From DASSFZ01 sp036514635 (GTDB lineage: Bacteria; Chloroflexota; Anaerolineae; Fen-1058): a stretch of DNA of 7,766 nucleotides. Each line of letters starts with the position of its first letter. Within the stretch, counting starts at the first letter, position 1. A program made the translations under genes and the position numbers. Positions 6,206 through 7,766 of the stretch are shown one piece after another. The stretch lies in contig DATBWU010000417.1 of the NCBI GenBank assembly GCA_036514635.1, forward strand, positions 1-7,766, written 5' to 3'. Under the pieces are notes generated by a model. The model searched no databases. It had not been told where the DNA came from and worked only from the letters and a program-made list of their open reading frames with translations.

Positions 6206-7766
6206 ATGGCGAATGGACTAACGGCTGATCAGATTGGCAATGACTTTGTCGCTCTCAATCGCGCGCTGACCTGGGCCGAGGATTGGGAGGCAGGGGAGCG
6301 GGCTGTGCAGGGCATGGACGAGTTTCTGAACGCCCTGGAATCGACTCTCAACAGCGAGGTGATTGAGCGCACCTGGTCACGGTCTGCATCCGCGAAGGTG
6401 TTCAGTGTCTTGCTCACCCTGATGGCGGAGGCCGGTCAATACCGGCACGAGACTTACCGCCCGGCCCCCGGCGCTGATCAAACGCGCTTCCAGATGCTCA
6501 GCCAGCAATTACTGCCGGCGCTGGGCCGATTGCGCCAACGTGCGGTCGGTCTCGCCAAGACCTACTTGTCTCGCCCGCCATTTGTTTCGCTGAAGCGCGA
6601 CATCGAGGCCGAGATTTTTCCGCTGCTGGATGACATGACTCCTCAGGCGGCCCCGGACCGCTTCATGCCTTTCCGTGTGATTCACGTCGGGAACATCGTC
6701 GAACGCCTTTACGGCTTTCGCTTCCGAACGGACGATGCTTATCTCGCTGGCAGTGCGGAAAGTCCCGGCCTGCTGCAAGCGATTTACGACCGGAAATACT
6801 TGCGCTTCGGCACCTCCGGTGTGCGAGGGCGTTGGGGACGCGACCTGACGGAGCCGCGGGCGAAGCAGGTCGTCCAGGCGATTTGCGACTTCCTCAAAGA
6901 TCAGGATGTGCCACGCTATGCCCAGGGCGAAGACTTGCGCGGCAGGCGGATCGTCGTCGGGTACGACAGTCGATTGAACGCGCGCCAGGTGGCGAGCTGG
7001 GCCGCCGAAGTCTGCCTGACGAACGGCTTCATGGTCGACATGGCGTATCGCGATTCGCCGACACCGGCCCTGGTGTACTACCTGACCGATTACTTGAAGC
7101 CCGACGAGGTTGCCGGTTTGATCAACTGCACGGCCAGCCACAACCCACCGGAATGGCAGGGGATCAAGTTCAATCCGCGCCTCGGCTACCCCGCCCCGAC
7201 CAACCTCACGGACTTTATCGCCTCACGGATCAACGAGATTCAATTGCTCGACTTGCCTACCCCCGACGCGAGCCTTGACGCGGCGGAAAAGTCGGGCCGC
7301 TTGCGAGGGTTCGATCCCATCGATCATTACACGCACTGGATCCTGAACAGCGGAAACGACAACCGGCGTGCCGCGCTGAACCTGGATCGCATTCGCGAGT
7401 ACTTCAACGGACAGCACGTGGTCGTCGACGAAATGCACGGAGCGGGTCGCGGCTACTTGACTCGCCTGCTAGGCGAGATCGGTGTGCGCTATACGGTCAT
7501 TCACGCCGAGACGGATCCCACTTTGCCCGGTCTGGACTATGCTAACCCCGAAGAGCCGTTTATCAATTCGCTCAAGGAGAAGGTCCGAGAAAGCGGGGCC
7601 ATTCTGGGTCTGGGATTAGACACCGATGCGGATCGCTTTGGCATCGTCGATCGGGGCGGAGTGTATTTGCGCCCCAATCAGGTTCTCTCGATGCTCGTTC
7701 GTTACCTGGGCATCGATCGAGGTCTCACGGGCAGAGTGATCGCCACCCAGACTGGCTCGCCCCTCA
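6206..7766 (+). CDS. phosphoglucomutase/phosphomannomutase with long N-terminal extension (3' partial)
   Basis: The open frame runs from ATG 6206 off the window end, 520 codons without a stop. Residues about 200 onward are an alpha-D-phosphohexomutase: RFGTSGVRG (200-208), VVGYDSR (250-256), active-site TASHNP (309-314, phosphoserine Ser311), GIKFNPRLGYPA (319-330), and metal loop DTDADR (472-477) followed by FGIVDRGGVYLRPNQVL. The wording around TASHNPP and KFNP is closer to the phosphoglucomutase branch than to GlmM. Glucose-1-P or mannose-1-P formation is likely; the specificity loop lies beyond the edge. Residues 1-195 are not part of the normal family core, which starts just before FGTSG. 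They look mainly helical, with no signal peptide and no membrane segment, and I do not recognise a domain. If mannose-specific, the enzyme would feed GDP-mannose to Gmd and Rmd. A good AAGGAG site supports the start. Confidence 0.88.
   Translation, partial: MANGLTADQIGNDFVALNRALTWAEDWEAGERAVQGMDEFLNALESTLNSEVIERTWSRSASAKVFSVLLTLMAEAGQYRHETYRPAPGADQTRFQMLSQQLLPALGRLRQRAVGLAKTYLSRPPFVSLKRDIEAEIFPLLDDMTPQAAPDRFMPFRVIHVGNIVERLYGFRFRTDDAYLAGSAESPGLLQAIYDRKYLRFGTSGVRGRWGRDLTEPRAKQVVQAICDFLKDQDVPRYAQGEDLRGRRIVVGYDSRLNARQVASWAAEVCLTNGFMVDMAYRDSPTPALVYYLTDYLKPDEVAGLINCTASHNPPEWQGIKFNPRLGYPAPTNLTDFIASRINEIQLLDLPTPDASLDAAEKSGRLRGFDPIDHYTHWILNSGNDNRRAALNLDRIREYFNGQHVVVDEMHGAGRGYLTRLLGEIGVRYTVIHAETDPTLPGLDYANPEEPFINSLKEKVRESGAILGLGLDTDADRFGIVDRGGVYLRPNQVLSMLVRYLGIDRGLTGRVIATQTGSPL

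Noticed and set aside
6509..7141. Minus-strand open frame of 210 codons opposite the second phosphohexomutase
   Set aside because: The opposite strand carries an uninterrupted enzyme with all family motifs, so this frame is a shadow without recognisable domains.
1..7766. tRNA, rRNA, CRISPR array or transposase gene
   Set aside because: None was recognised: there are no evenly spaced direct repeats of CRISPR length and no transposase motifs in any convincing frame.

Overview
The window is bacterial DNA, moderately GC-rich, with every supported gene on the + strand. It holds a nucleotide-sugar and sugar-phosphate gene cluster interrupted by a pair of unrelated genes and two palindromic intergenic repeat regions. 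Taxonomy cannot be fixed from the sequence. The gene types, the base composition and the repeat-laden intergenic spaces would fit a Chloroflexota-type genome, but this is a weak inference.

Layout. (1) 3-31: a strong sigma70-type promoter. (2) 71-1033: rmd-like GDP-6-deoxy-D-mannose reductase, starting at TTG. (3) 1030-2040: gmd, GDP-mannose 4,6-dehydratase, translationally coupled to rmd through an ATGA overlap. A stem-loop followed by four T residues (2028-2067) may end this transcript. (4) 2084-3007: a protein with two membrane segments and a cytoplasmic PLD-like domain whose HxK motif is degenerate. (5) 3022-3923: an endonuclease/exonuclease/phosphatase (EEP) family gene with all recognisable catalytic motifs but split by a frameshift near 3286-3291. 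(6) 3937-5406: a GlmM-type phosphohexomutase. (7) 5438-5531: a periodic inverted repeat and hairpin. (8) 5593-5982: a VOC/glyoxalase-fold protein. (9) 5982-6133: a nested three-arm palindromic element. (10) 6206-7766 and beyond: a second phosphohexomutase (phosphoglucomutase/phosphomannomutase) with an unusual N-terminal extension of about 195 residues, cut by the window edge.

How the genes fit together. Gmd converts GDP-D-mannose to GDP-4-keto-6-deoxy-D-mannose and Rmd reduces it to GDP-D-rhamnose, a precursor of surface polysaccharide or glycoprotein glycans. The phosphohexomutases interconvert hexose 6- and 1-phosphates. A GlmM-type enzyme would supply glucosamine-1-P for UDP-GlcNAc, and the second enzyme could supply mannose-1-P or glucose-1-P. 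The most novel part is the gene pair at 2084-3923. It sits between the two sugar modules, looks less GC-rich than its flanks, and couples a membrane-anchored, probably non-catalytic PLD-fold sensor to an EEP phosphodiesterase. Its role is unknown.
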